Origin: Seongchinamella sediminis
GTDB taxonomy: Bacteria; Pseudomonadota; Gammaproteobacteria; Pseudomonadales; Halieaceae
Reading direction: 5' to 3'
NCBI RefSeq assembly: GCF_003457605.1
Contig: NZ_QRAN01000007.1
Span: 1-64,000, forward strand
Length of the DNA stretch: 64,000 nucleotides
Under the pieces are notes generated by a model. That model worked only from the letters and a program-made list of their open reading frames with translations. It did no database searches and had not been told where the DNA came from. Made by a program: the position numbers and the translations under genes. Positions 51,617 through 60,910 of this stretch are shown in pieces; positions within the stretch are counted from its first letter, which is position 1; the number at the start of each line of letters is the position of its first letter.

Positions 51617-54600
51617 ATGACCATTCGGGTAGCCATTAACCACCGGACGAGCTATCGCTTCGACCGGCCAGTACACCTGTCGCCGCACACCGTGCGGCTG
51701 CGCCCCGCGCCCCATTCACGCACCGCTATTCACAGCTACAGCCTGAAGATCAGGCCCGGGGAGCATTTTATCAACTGGCAGCAGGACGCCTTCGGCAACT
51801 ACCTGGCGCGACTGGTGTTCCCGGAAACGTGCAGCGCCCTCGAGGTGGACGTGGAGGTGATCGCCGACATGACGGTGATCAACCCCTTCGATTTTTTCGT
51901 CGAGGACTACGCCGGGACATTCCCCTTCGAGTACCCGGAGCAGCTGAAGAAAGAGCTGCAGCCGTACCTGGAAAAGGAGCACCACGGTCCCCTGTTCGAT
52001 GAACTGCTGCGCGGCATTGACCGCAGGGAAGTCCCGGTCAACGACTTCCTGGTCGCCATCAACCAGCAAATCGAGCAGAGAATCGAGTACCTGGTGCGCA
52101 TGGAACCCGGGGTCCAGCCCCCGGAGGAGACCCTGGCACTGGCGAGAGGCTCCTGCCGGGATTCCGCCTGGCTGCTGGCCCAGATTCTGCGCCATATGGG
52201 CCTGGCCTCCCGCTTCGCCTCGGGCTACCTGGTGCAGCTGAAGGCCGACGAGAAATCCCTGGACGGCCCCTCGGGCACCGAAGAGGACTTTACCGACCTC
52301 CACGCCTGGTGCGAGGTGTTCCTGCCGGGGGCTGGCTGGGTCGGGCTGGACCCCACCTCCGGGCTGTTCGCCAGCGAGGGGCATATCCCCCTGGCCTGCA
52401 CCCCGCACCCGGTATCCGCCGCCCCCATTGTCGGCGCGACCGAGCCCTGCGAGGTGGTATTCGACTTCAGTAACAATGTCACCCGCATCCTCGAGGACCC
52501 GCGGGTCACCCGGCCCTACAGCGACGGCCAGTGGGCCCATATTCTCGCCCTGGGCTGCGCGGTGGACCGCGTGCTGGAGAGCAACGATGTGGGCCTGACC
52601 ATGGGCGGCGAACCGACCTTTGTCTCCATCGACGATATGGAGTCGGCGCAGTGGAATACCGAGGCCCTGGGGGCAGAAAAATTGAGCCTGGCCAAGACCC
52701 TGCTGCTGCGCCTGCGCGACCGCTTTGCGCCCCGGGGCCTGCTGCACTATGGCCAGGGCAAGTGGTATCCCGGCGAGGAGGTTCCCCGCTGGGCGCTGGG
52801 CGTGTTCTGGCGCAAGGACGGTGAACCCCTGTGGCAGGACCACAGGCTGCTGGCCCGGGTGGACCGGGACTACGGCCGTGACATCGGGGACTGCACACGC
52901 TTTGGCGAAAAACTCTGCGACCTGCTGGGCCTGCCCCGGGCCTGCAGCCAGCCGGCATTCGAGGACGCCCTGCACTACCTGGTGCAGGAACAGAACCTGC
53001 CGAAAAACATCGACATCCTGGCGCACAAGGTCAGCAGCAGCCGGGACCGGCGCCGCCTGGCCCGGCTGATCGAACGCGGTTTTGCGGTCCCCTCGGGCAT
53101 GGTGCTGCCGCTGGCGCGCACCACCGGCTGGCCCGTCGCCGGGCAAAACTGGCACTCCAGCCTGTGGCCGATGAAACGCGGGCGCATCACCCTGATCCCC
53201 GGTGATTCGCCCATGGGCCTGCGCCTGCCGCTGTCCGACCTGCCGGAACGGGCGGAGAAAGCCGACCATTTCCAGCCCCAGCGCGACCCCTTTGAAAAGC
53301 GCGGGGCGCTGGCCAGACGCGAGGACATCCACTTCCCCGACAGCGCCGGCGACAGGGCCGACGCCCCGCTGCCGGAGCCCGAATACGAGGCGGTGGTGCG
53401 CACTGCCATGTGCATCGAGGCCCGGGAGGGCAGGCTGTACGTATTCATGCCGCCGCTGGAGTACCTGGAGGACTACGTGGAACTGGTGGCGGCGGTGGAG
53501 GCAGCCGCCGCCAACCTCGAGCTGCCGGTGATTATCGAGGGCTACGAGCCGCCCCGGGACCCGCGCCTGCAGAAGCTGCTGGTCACCCCCGATCCCGGCG
53601 TCATCGAGGTCAATGTCCACCCCGCCAACAACTGGGAGGAGCTGGTGGCGAACACCACCGCGCTGTACGAGGAGGCCCGGCTGGCGCGACTGTCCACCGA
53701 GAAGTTCATGCTCGACGGCCGCCACACCGGCACCGGCGGAGGCAACCATATCACCCTCGGCGGCGCCACCCCGGCGGACAGCCCGCTGCTGCGGCGCCCG
53801 GACCTGCTGCGCAGCCTGATCACCTTCTGGCAGCACCACCCCAGCCTGTCCTACCTGTTTTCCGGCATGTTTGTCGGCCCCACCTCCCAGGCCCCGCGGG
53901 TGGACGAGGGCCGGGACGAGATGCTCTACGAGCTGGAGGTCGCCTTCTCCCAGATGAGCGAGGGCGAGGTGCCCCAGCCCTGGCTGGTGGACCGCCTGTT
54001 GCGCAACCTGCTGATCGACGTCACCGGCAACACCCACCGGGCCGAATTCTGTATCGACAAGCTGTATTCACCCGCCGGCCCCGCCGGCCGGCTGGGGATT
54101 CTCGAGTTCCGCGGCTTCGAGATGCCGCCCCACCCGCGCATGGCGCTGTTGCAGGCCCTGCTGCTGCGCTGCCTGGTGGCGCGCTTCTGGCAACAGCCCT
54201 ACCACCAGCGCCTGGTGCGCTGGGGCACCGAGTTGCACGACCGCTTCATGCTGCCCCACTACATCTGGGAGGACATGAAGCAGGTGGTCAATGACCTGCG
54301 CGAGCACGGTTTCGCCTTCGAGCTGGAGTGGCTGCTGCCCTTCGAGGAATTCCGCTTCCCCCACTACGGCCGGGTGATGCTGGACGGCATCGAGCTGGAA
54401 TTGCGCTGGGCGGTGGAACCCTGGCACGTGCTGGGGGAGGAAACCACCCGCTTCGGCACCTCGCGCTACGTGGATTCCTCGGTGGAGCGGCTGCAGATAC
54501 GCTGCACCAACATGAGCGATGGCCGCTATGTGGTGGCCTGCAACGGCCGCCGGGTGCCGCTGCGTGCCACCGGCAACCACGGCGAGTACGTGGGCGGGGT

Positions 54601-54970
54601 GCGCTACCGGGCCTGGCAGCCTCCCTCGGCCCTGCACCCGCTGATCGGGGTGCACGTGCCGCTGACCTTCGACCTGATCGACACCTGGAATGGCCGCTCC
54701 CTGGGCGGCTGCAGCTACCATGTGTCCCACCCCGGCGGGCGCAGCTACGACACCTTCCCGGTCAATGTTTTCGAAGCGGAATCCCGCCGCAGCAACCGCT
54801 TCGACACGGTGAGCCACAGCCAGGGGCCGTTTATCCCCAGGCCGGAGGTTTCGGCGCTGCGCGAGTTTTTCCCCAACCGCACGGTACCCCGGCCGATGGC
54901 GCCGCCGCCGGAGGAACCCGCCGGTGAGTACCCCTATATCCTGGACATGCGCAGCCCCGGGCCACGCTAG
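51617..54970 (+). CDS. Large transglutaminase-like protein with DUF2126
   Basis: The 1117-residue protein starts with a bacterial transglutaminase N-terminal region (NHRTSYRFDRPVHLSPHTVR) and core. The thiol is in ARGSCRDSAWLLAQILRHMG (near residue 180), His in DLHAWCEVFLPG and Asp in WVGLDPTSG, so the Cys-His-Asp triad is complete. From about residue 300 it is the DUF2126 region (MGGEPTFVSIDDMES, GTGGGNHITLGGATPADSPL, EFCIDKLYSPAG), resembling glutamine-synthetase/ATP-grasp-like ligase folds. It may cleave or form peptide bonds. It is the third gene of the operon, 44 bp after the alpha-E gene. Confidence 0.92.
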   Translation: MTIRVAINHRTSYRFDRPVHLSPHTVRLRPAPHSRTAIHSYSLKIRPGEHFINWQQDAFGNYLARLVFPETCSALEVDVEVIADMTVINPFDFFVEDYAGTFPFEYPEQLKKELQPYLEKEHHGPLFDELLRGIDRREVPVNDFLVAINQQIEQRIEYLVRMEPGVQPPEETLALARGSCRDSAWLLAQILRHMGLASRFASGYLVQLKADEKSLDGPSGTEEDFTDLHAWCEVFLPGAGWVGLDPTSGLFASEGHIPLACTPHPVSAAPIVGATEPCEVVFDFSNNVTRILEDPRVTRPYSDGQWAHILALGCAVDRVLESNDVGLTMGGEPTFVSIDDMESAQWNTEALGAEKLSLAKTLLLRLRDRFAPRGLLHYGQGKWYPGEEVPRWALGVFWRKDGEPLWQDHRLLARVDRDYGRDIGDCTRFGEKLCDLLGLPRACSQPAFEDALHYLVQEQNLPKNIDILAHKVSSSRDRRRLARLIERGFAVPSGMVLPLARTTGWPVAGQNWHSSLWPMKRGRITLIPGDSPMGLRLPLSDLPERAEKADHFQPQRDPFEKRGALARREDIHFPDSAGDRADAPLPEPEYEAVVRTAMCIEAREGRLYVFMPPLEYLEDYVELVAAVEAAAANLELPVIIEGYEPPRDPRLQKLLVTPDPGVIEVNVHPANNWEELVANTTALYEEARLARLSTEKFMLDGRHTGTGGGNHITLGGATPADSPLLRRPDLLRSLITFWQHHPSLSYLFSGMFVGPTSQAPRVDEGRDEMLYELEVAFSQMSEGEVPQPWLVDRLLRNLLIDVTGNTHRAEFCIDKLYSPAGPAGRLGILEFRGFEMPPHPRMALLQALLLRCLVARFWQQPYHQRLVRWGTELHDRFMLPHYIWEDMKQVVNDLREHGFAFELEWLLPFEEFRFPHYGRVMLDGIELELRWAVEPWHVLGEETTRFGTSRYVDSSVERLQIRCTNMSDGRYVVACNGRRVPLRATGNHGEYVGGVRYRAWQPPSALHPLIGVHVPLTFDLIDTWNGRSLGGCSYHVSHPGGRSYDTFPVNVFEAESRRSNRFDTVSHSQGPFIPRPEVSALREFFPNRTVPRPMAPPPEEPAGEYPYILDMRSPGPR

Positions 54971-55036
54971 CCTCGCCGGCCGGTATTGCGTATATTGGCC
55001 GGCCGCCTGCCAGCCCCGGTGCCAGAAACGAGGCCT

Positions 55037-57607
55037 ATGAACCAGTCACAGTCGATGAATCAAAGCCCGGTGGCGACGCCCGCAGAACCGCTGGAGTACC
55101 AGCCTGGCCCCGGGGTACTGGACGACGTCCGGGACGCCAGCGGCGCCCTCAAGCCCGGCTGGGACTACCTGCTGGGCAGCATCGGCAACCTGGGCGCGGC
55201 GGCCATGCGCCAGCGGGAGCAGAAGGCCCGCCGCATCCTCCGCGACGATGGCGCCAGCTACAACATTTACGGCAAACCGGGCAGCGCCAGCAACAGCTGG
55301 GCGCTGGATCCGGTGCCCTACGTGATCGACAGCGAGGACTGGGCCCGCATTGAAGCCGGGCTGGTGGAACGGTCGGAACTGTTCAACCTGATCCTGCGCG
55401 ACCTGTACGGCCCCCGCGACCTGATTCGCCACGGCGCCCTGCCGCCGGAAGCCCTGTTCAGCCACGGCGGTTTCCTGCGCGCCTGCCAGGGTATGCAGAT
55501 TCCCGGCGAGCATGAGCTGATCCTGCACGCGGTGGACATGGTGCGCCAGGCCGACGGCAGCATGTGCGTGCTCTCTGACCGCACCCAGGCGCCCTCCGGC
55601 GCCGGCTACGTGCTGGAAAACCGCACGGTGATGTCGCGGGTCTTTCCCAGCCTCTACCGCGACAGCCATGTGCACCGGATCGCCAGCTTCTACCAGCGGC
55701 TGCGCCTGAAGCTGAGCTCCCTGTCACCCTCTGGCGACATTCCCCGCATCGCCCTGCTGACCCCCGGGGCCCACAACGAGACCTACTTCGAGCACGCCTA
55801 CCTCGCCAACTACATGGGCCTGTCACTGGTGCAGAGCGGCGACCTGGTAGTGCGCAACGGCTGCCTGTGGATGAAGTCCCTGGATGGCCTCAAACGGGTG
55901 GAGGTGCTGCTGCGCCGGGTGGATGACGAGTTCTGCGACCCGGTGGAACTGCGCCCGGACTCCCGGCTGGGGGTACCCGGATTGCTGGAGATCGTGCGCA
56001 ACGGCCGCCTGGTGATTGCCAACCCCCTGGGCAGCGGCGTGCTGGAAAACGCCATCCTGCTGAAGTACCTGCCCAACATCGCCACCCAGCTGCTGGGCCG
56101 GGAACTGCGCCTGGCCTCGGTGCAGACCTACTGGGCCGGTGACGACAGGGACCTGGCCCACATTGTGCAGAACATCGACCAGCTGATCATCAAGCGCGCC
56201 TGGCGGGCGGGGGGCCACGCCAGCGTCTACGGCGGTGACCTGGACGCCAGCCGCAGGCAGGCCCTGCTGGCGGACATCCATCGCCACCGCTATCACTACG
56301 TGGCCCAGCCGCGGCTGGCCAAGCCCTGCATCCCCGCCTTCAGCGGCACTGCCCTGGAACCCAGGCCCAAACTGCTGCGCACCTTCGCCGTGGCCACCGA
56401 CAGTTCCTACATGGTATTGCCCGGCGGGCTCACCCGCATCGCCACCGCCACCGACGGCCAGTTCATCAGTATGCAGGAGGGCAGCCCGTCCAAGGATACC
56501 TGGATTACCGCCTCCGAGCCGGAGCGCATACTGCAGGCAGACCTCGCCGAGGACAGCCCGCGCAGCGTGCCGGAGACCCAGGCCAACAGCCTGCCCAGCC
56601 GGGTGGTGGAAAACCTCTACTGGATGGGGCGCTACGCCGAGCGCGCCGAGGCCTCCATGCGCCTGCTGCGCACCGTATTCGTGCTGCTCAACGGCGAGGA
56701 TCCCATCAGCCCCGAGGCCCAGCGCATCCTGCTGCAGACGGTGTCCGAGACCACCTACACCCTGCCCGGCTTCACCACCGCCAGCCCGGAACAGCTCGCC
56801 GACCCGGAACAGGAGCTGCTGCAAATCGTCCGCGACGGCAACCGCAGCGGCAGCGTGCGCTCCACCCTGGAATCCATGCTGCGGGCCGCGGAAGAATCCA
56901 AGGAATCCCTGTCCACTGATACCATCCGGGTGATCAACGACCTGCGGGATGCCCTCGACGACCTTGACGCCGACCTGGTGGGCGGCCTGGCTTCGGCGCC
57001 GGAAGAGGCCCTGGACCCCCTGGTCACCGCCCTGGCCGGTCTCTCCGGCCTGACCCAGGAGTCCATGATTCGCGGCGTGGGCTGGCGCTTCATGGACATG
57101 GGCAAACGCATCGAGCGCGCCCTGCAGACCATTACCACCATCAAGGGACTGATGACCCCGGTGGGCGGCGAAGCGGACCAGGGCACTCTGCTCACCGCCA
57201 TGCTCACCGCCATGGAGGCGCTGATGACCTACCGCCGCCGCGGGCGGGAGCGGCGCGGTATGGAGCTCGGCATGGAGCTGGTGCTGCTGGACCCCAGCAA
57301 CCCGCGCTCGCTGATATTCCAGCTGGCGCGGCTGGAGGAGCACCTGCAGGAGCTGCCCCGGTCCGACCCCGCCGCCGGCGAGCTGGACGAGGAGGCCCGC
57401 GCCCTGCTGGAAGCGACCTCCACCCTCAAGCTGAGCCGCCTGCCGCACCTGCTGCAGATCAGCGGTCATACCCGACCGGAAATGAACACCCTGATGACCC
57501 AGCTCGGCGCTCTGCTGCGGGAATTCAGCCGCTGCATCAGCGACAAGCACTTCGATCACCGCTCCGGGCCGCAGCAGCTGTTCGGCACCATACGGGGGGT
57601 TGGCTGA
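55037..57607 (+). CDS. Fused circularly permuted ATP-grasp and alpha-E protein
   Basis: The 856-residue protein repeats the content of the first two genes of the operon in a single chain. Residues about 60-490 form the ATP-grasp part (DDGASYNIYGKPGSASNSW, SDRTQAPSGAGYVLENRTV, IIKRAWRAGGHASVYGGDL). Residues about 530-850 form the alpha-E part (RVVENLYWMGRYAERAEASM, GWRFMDMGKRIERALQTI). The fusion is evidence that the two components act together. ATG 55037 is chosen; a frame to 54986 is possible. Its TGA shares one base with the next ATG (TGATG). Confidence 0.92.
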   Translation: MNQSQSMNQSPVATPAEPLEYQPGPGVLDDVRDASGALKPGWDYLLGSIGNLGAAAMRQREQKARRILRDDGASYNIYGKPGSASNSWALDPVPYVIDSEDWARIEAGLVERSELFNLILRDLYGPRDLIRHGALPPEALFSHGGFLRACQGMQIPGEHELILHAVDMVRQADGSMCVLSDRTQAPSGAGYVLENRTVMSRVFPSLYRDSHVHRIASFYQRLRLKLSSLSPSGDIPRIALLTPGAHNETYFEHAYLANYMGLSLVQSGDLVVRNGCLWMKSLDGLKRVEVLLRRVDDEFCDPVELRPDSRLGVPGLLEIVRNGRLVIANPLGSGVLENAILLKYLPNIATQLLGRELRLASVQTYWAGDDRDLAHIVQNIDQLIIKRAWRAGGHASVYGGDLDASRRQALLADIHRHRYHYVAQPRLAKPCIPAFSGTALEPRPKLLRTFAVATDSSYMVLPGGLTRIATATDGQFISMQEGSPSKDTWITASEPERILQADLAEDSPRSVPETQANSLPSRVVENLYWMGRYAERAEASMRLLRTVFVLLNGEDPISPEAQRILLQTVSETTYTLPGFTTASPEQLADPEQELLQIVRDGNRSGSVRSTLESMLRAAEESKESLSTDTIRVINDLRDALDDLDADLVGGLASAPEEALDPLVTALAGLSGLTQESMIRGVGWRFMDMGKRIERALQTITTIKGLMTPVGGEADQGTLLTAMLTAMEALMTYRRRGRERRGMELGMELVLLDPSNPRSLIFQLARLEEHLQELPRSDPAAGELDEEARALLEATSTLKLSRLPHLLQISGHTRPEMNTLMTQLGALLREFSRCISDKHFDHRSGPQQLFGTIRGVG

Positions 57608-58500
57608 TGCGCTACCGGGTCCGCCACAGCACCCGCTATCGCTATGCCGCCAGGGTCACCTCCTGCTATAACCTGGCCTACGTACTGCCCCGGGACACCC
57701 GGCGCCAGAAGTGCCTGAGCAGCCGGGTGACCGTGTCGCCGCAGCCGGCGGTGACCCGCATCCGCAGTGATTACTTCGGCAACCAGGCCTACCACTTTGA
57801 AATCCAGCGAGCGCACAAGGAGCTGGTGATCTCGGTGGAGAGCGAGATCCAGGTATCCCACCCGGACCAGGTGCTCAACCTGGACCTGGGGATCTCCTAC
57901 GGGCAGGCGTTGCAGCAAATCCACAACGACCGCAGCCCGCAGGCGCTGGACGCGCGCGAGTACCTGCTGGACTCGCCCATGGTCGAGGCCGGCGCGGAAC
58001 TGGCGCAGTACGCCGGGAAGTCCTTTGTCCCGGAGACGTCGCTCAAGTCCTGCGTGGCCCACCTGACCAGCCGGATTTTCCGCGACTTCACCTACGACCC
58101 GGATTTCACTACCATCGCCACGCCCCTGGCCGAGGTGCTGGCGCACCGCCGCGGCGTATGCCAGGACTTCGCCCACCTGCAGGTCGGCTGCCTGCGGGCC
58201 ATGGGCATCCCCGCCAAGTACGTGTCCGGCTACATCGAAACCCTGCCGGCGCCGGGGGAAGAAAAGCTGGTCGGGGCCGACGCCACCCACGCCTGGGTCG
58301 CCTACTACTGCCCGGACGAGGGCTGGGTGGAGTTCGACCCCACCAACGACACCGCCGCCCACAACCAGCATATCGTCACCGCCTTCGGCCGGGATTATCT
58401 CGATGTCACGCCGGTGAAGGGGGTGATTTTTGGCGGTGGGGATAACCCGCAGCTGAGCGTGTCGGTGGACGTGGCGCGGCTCGGGGAACCCGTTTCCTGA
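57607..58500 (+). CDS. Transglutaminase-like cysteine protease-fold protein
   Basis: The 297-residue protein starts RYRVRHSTRYRYAARVTSCY, the bacterial transglutaminase N-terminal domain. The core has HRRGVCQDFAHLQVGCLRAMG (Cys, about residue 187), THAWVAYYCPDEGWVEFDPTND (His and Asp) and ISY. It ends the operon and is coupled to the fused ligase by TGATG. In related gene clusters a proteasome-like peptidase (Anbu) is often nearby; none follows here. The downstream neighbour is ettA. Confidence 0.93.
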   Translation: MRYRVRHSTRYRYAARVTSCYNLAYVLPRDTRRQKCLSSRVTVSPQPAVTRIRSDYFGNQAYHFEIQRAHKELVISVESEIQVSHPDQVLNLDLGISYGQALQQIHNDRSPQALDAREYLLDSPMVEAGAELAQYAGKSFVPETSLKSCVAHLTSRIFRDFTYDPDFTTIATPLAEVLAHRRGVCQDFAHLQVGCLRAMGIPAKYVSGYIETLPAPGEEKLVGADATHAWVAYYCPDEGWVEFDPTNDTAAHNQHIVTAFGRDYLDVTPVKGVIFGGGDNPQLSVSVDVARLGEPVS

Positions 58501-58504
58501 CCCC

Positions 58505-58544
58505 GTCATTCCGGCGCAAGCCGTGGTCCGGCACACCGAAATCC
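58505..58544. repeat. Dispersed palindrome after the transglutaminase operon
   Basis: GTCATTCCGGCGCAAGCCGT is followed by a partial mirror GGTCCGGCACACCGAAATCC. It begins four bases after the operon's last stop codon and may act as its terminator. Confidence 0.85.
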
Positions 58545-58708
58545 AGCGGCCTTCTTTGGGAAGGACCTGGTCTTGGCGCGTACCCCAGCCCACGTGCCGC
58601 CGCCGAGCGCGTTTGAGGCGGAATCCATCCCCTCCGCCCACATGACGCCAACCCACTGCGCTGCTAGAATCCGCCCCTGCTAACTCACAGCCCGGAAATC
58701 CCAACACA

Positions 58709-60373
58709 ATGGCCCAATACGTTTACACCATGAACCGGGTCGGCAAGATCGTGCCGCCCAGGAAAGAAATCCTCAAAGACATCTCCCTGTCCTTTTTCCC
58801 CGGCGCCAAGATCGGCGTGCTGGGCCTCAACGGGGCCGGCAAGTCCACCCTGCTGCGCATCATGGCGGGAATTGATACCGACATTGTTGGCGAGGCCCGC
58901 CCCCAGCCCGGCATCAAGATCGGCTACCTGCCCCAGGAGCCGCAGCTGGATCCGGCCAAGGACGTGCGCGGCAACGTCGAGGAGGGCGTGCAGGAGGCGA
59001 TAGACGCGCTGGCGGGCCTGGAGAAGGTCTACGCCGACTACGCCGAGCCGGATGCCGATTTCGACGCCCTGGCCAAAGAGCAGGCGCGGCTGGAGGACAT
59101 CATCCAGGCCACCGATGCCCACAACCTGGAGCACAAGCTGGAGGTGGCCGCCGACGCCCTGCGCCTGCCGCCCTGGGACGCCGACGTGACCACCCTGTCA
59201 GGCGGTGAACGCCGGCGGGTGGCCCTGTGCCGCCTGCTGCTGTCCAGCCCCGACATGATCCTGCTGGACGAGCCCACCAACCACCTGGACGCCGAATCCG
59301 TGGCCTGGCTGGAGCGCTTCCTGGAGGACTTCCCGGGCACCGTGGTGGCCATTACCCACGACCGCTACTTCCTCGACAATGCCGCCGGCTGGATCCTGGA
59401 ACTGGACCGGGGCTATGGCATTCCCTATGAGGGTAACTACTCCGACTGGCTGGACGCCAAGGAAAAGCGCCTGGAGCAGGAAAAGCGCCAGGAAGCCTCC
59501 CACCAGAAAGCCATCAAGGCGGAGCTGGAGTGGGTGCGCTCCAATCCCAAGGGTCGCCAGGCCAAAAGCAAGGCCCGCCTGGCCCGCTTTGACGAGCTGC
59601 AGTCACAGGAATTCCAGAGCCGCAACGAGACCAACGAGATCTACATTCCACCCGGCCCCCGCCTGGGCGACAACGTCATCGAGGTGAGCAAGCTGAAGAA
59701 AACCTTCGGTGACCGACTGCTGTTCGATGACGTCAGCTTTGTAGTGCCCCCCGGTTCCATCGTCGGCATCATCGGTGCCAACGGCATGGGTAAGTCGACC
59801 CTGTTCAAGATCATGGTCGGCCAGGAGCAGCCCGATGGCGGCGAGGTAAAAGTCGGCGAAACCGTGAAGCTGGGCTACGTCGACCAGTCCCGCGACGACC
59901 TGGACGGCAGCAAGACCGTGTGGGAGGAGATCTCCGACGGCAACGACATCATCCGTATCGGCAACTACGAGGTGCCTTCACGCTCCTACTGCGGACGCTT
60001 CAACTTCAAGGGCTCGGACCAGCAGAAATACGTGAAAGACCTCTCTGGTGGTGAGCGCAACCGCCTGCACCTGGCCAAGCTGCTCAAGCAGGGCGCCAAC
60101 GTGCTGCTGCTGGACGAGCCCACCAACGACCTGGACGTGGAAACCCTGCGCGCCCTGGAAGAGGCCCTGCTGGCCTTCCCCGGCTCGGCCATGGTCATCT
60201 CCCACGACCGCTGGTTCCTGGACCGCATCGCCACCCACATCCTGGCCTACGAGGACGACGGCGGCGTGGTGTTCCACGAGGGCAATTTCAGTGACTACGA
60301 GGAGGACCGTAAAAAGCGCCTGGGTGCGGCGGCGGACCAGCCCCACCGGGTGAAGTACCGCAAATTGAAATAA
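58709..60373 (+). CDS. ettA: Energy-dependent translational throttle protein EttA
   Basis: EttA is an ABC-F ATPase that binds the ribosomal E site and gates entry to elongation according to the ATP/ADP ratio. The 554-residue protein has two ABC domains: Walker [10 protein letters not shown] with signature [15 protein letters not shown] and Walker B DEPTNHLD. The second has [24 protein letters not shown] and DEPTNDLD. The arm between them contains [20 protein letters not shown]. It starts [19 protein letters not shown], diagnostic for EttA within ABC-F. It stands alone between repeat cluster and hairpin. Confidence 0.98.
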   Translation: MAQYVYTMNRVGKIVPPRKEILKDISLSFFPGAKIGVLGLNGAGKSTLLRIMAGIDTDIVGEARPQPGIKIGYLPQEPQLDPAKDVRGNVEEGVQEAIDALAGLEKVYADYAEPDADFDALAKEQARLEDIIQATDAHNLEHKLEVAADALRLPPWDADVTTLSGGERRRVALCRLLLSSPDMILLDEPTNHLDAESVAWLERFLEDFPGTVVAITHDRYFLDNAAGWILELDRGYGIPYEGNYSDWLDAKEKRLEQEKRQEASHQKAIKAELEWVRSNPKGRQAKSKARLARFDELQSQEFQSRNETNEIYIPPGPRLGDNVIEVSKLKKTFGDRLLFDDVSFVVPPGSIVGIIGANGMGKSTLFKIMVGQEQPDGGEVKVGETVKLGYVDQSRDDLDGSKTVWEEISDGNDIIRIGNYEVPSRSYCGRFNFKGSDQQKYVKDLSGGERNRLHLAKLLKQGANVLLLDEPTNDLDVETLRALEEALLAFPGSAMVISHDRWFLDRIATHILAYEDDGGVVFHEGNFSDYEEDRKKRLGAAADQPHRVKYRKLK

Positions 60374-60377
60374 GCGG

Positions 60378-60399
60378 CGCGGGGCCCGCGGGCCCCGCG
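60378..60399. terminator. Perfect 22-bp palindrome between ettA and the convergent gene
   Basis: CGCGGGGCCCG (60378-60388) is immediately followed by its exact reverse complement. A strong GC hairpin forms four bases after the ettA stop codon and just before the convergent gene's stop at 60402. There is no T-run, so it may be a pause site or factor-assisted terminator rather than a classical one. Confidence 0.5.
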
Positions 60400-60401
60400 A
60401 T

Positions 60402-60851
60402 CTAGTTCCTGTTAATGAAATTCGGGTCCAGGGTAAAGGTGGTGCCGCCGCTAACGACGAACAGGTTGTAGGGATGGGTGACACCCGCTGAGGTGCCGTC
60501 GGAGGCATCGTCCTCCAGTTCCAGTTCGGTATCGTTGTTGCCCGGCTGGTCGGCGGCGATGGTAAAGGTCTCGAACGTGTCCCCCGGGCTGACATCATGC
60601 CAGGTCCCGGCATTGTCCTTGAGGCGGATCACCGCCGCGCCATTGGCCGGGAAGGTAAAACCTGCCGTCTCCAGCTCGAAGGTCACGTTGGTGTCTTCAA
60701 AGACAGTGACATCGCCATTGGCCAGCACGCTCGGGGGGCTTTTACCGCCGCCGGAACTCTCGGCCCTGGTAGCGGTATAAGTGGCGCTGGCATCACTGCC
60801 GTCCGTGGTGATGGAACTAATCTTCACGTTGAGAACTGCTTTTTTAGGCAT
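60402..60851 (-). CDS. Beta-rich small protein next to a TIR protein, unknown function
   Basis: The 149-residue protein has no signal peptide. It consists of alternating beta-strand-like segments: LNVKISSITTDGSDASATYT, TFELETAGFTFPANGAAVIR, ETFTIAADQPGNNDTELELE and YNLFVVSGGTTFTLDPNF. The centre is acidic (ELELEDDASDG). GGGAGGG precedes ATG 60851 by eight bases. It lies 59 bp downstream of the TIR-TPR gene on the same strand and is probably co-transcribed. I do not recognise the family. Confidence 0.6.
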   Translation of the reverse strand: MPKKAVLNVKISSITTDGSDASATYTATRAESSGGGKSPPSVLANGDVTVFEDTNVTFELETAGFTFPANGAAVIRLKDNAGTWHDVSPGDTFETFTIAADQPGNNDTELELEDDASDGTSAGVTHPYNLFVVSGGTTFTLDPNFINRN

Positions 60852-60910
60852 TGTTGTTGCCCTCCCTGTTCAACTCCAGTTTCCCGTCGGCCGCCAACGC
60901 GGCGCTGCAG

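Noticed and set aside
51716..54037. Minus-strand open frame of 773 codons opposite the transglutaminase-DUF2126 gene
   Set aside because: It is a shadow of a gene with complete catalytic motifs; no domain or ribosome site.
55823..57559. Minus-strand open frame of 578 codons opposite the fused ATP-grasp/alpha-E gene
   Set aside because: It is an antisense frame with low-complexity composition and no recognisable family.
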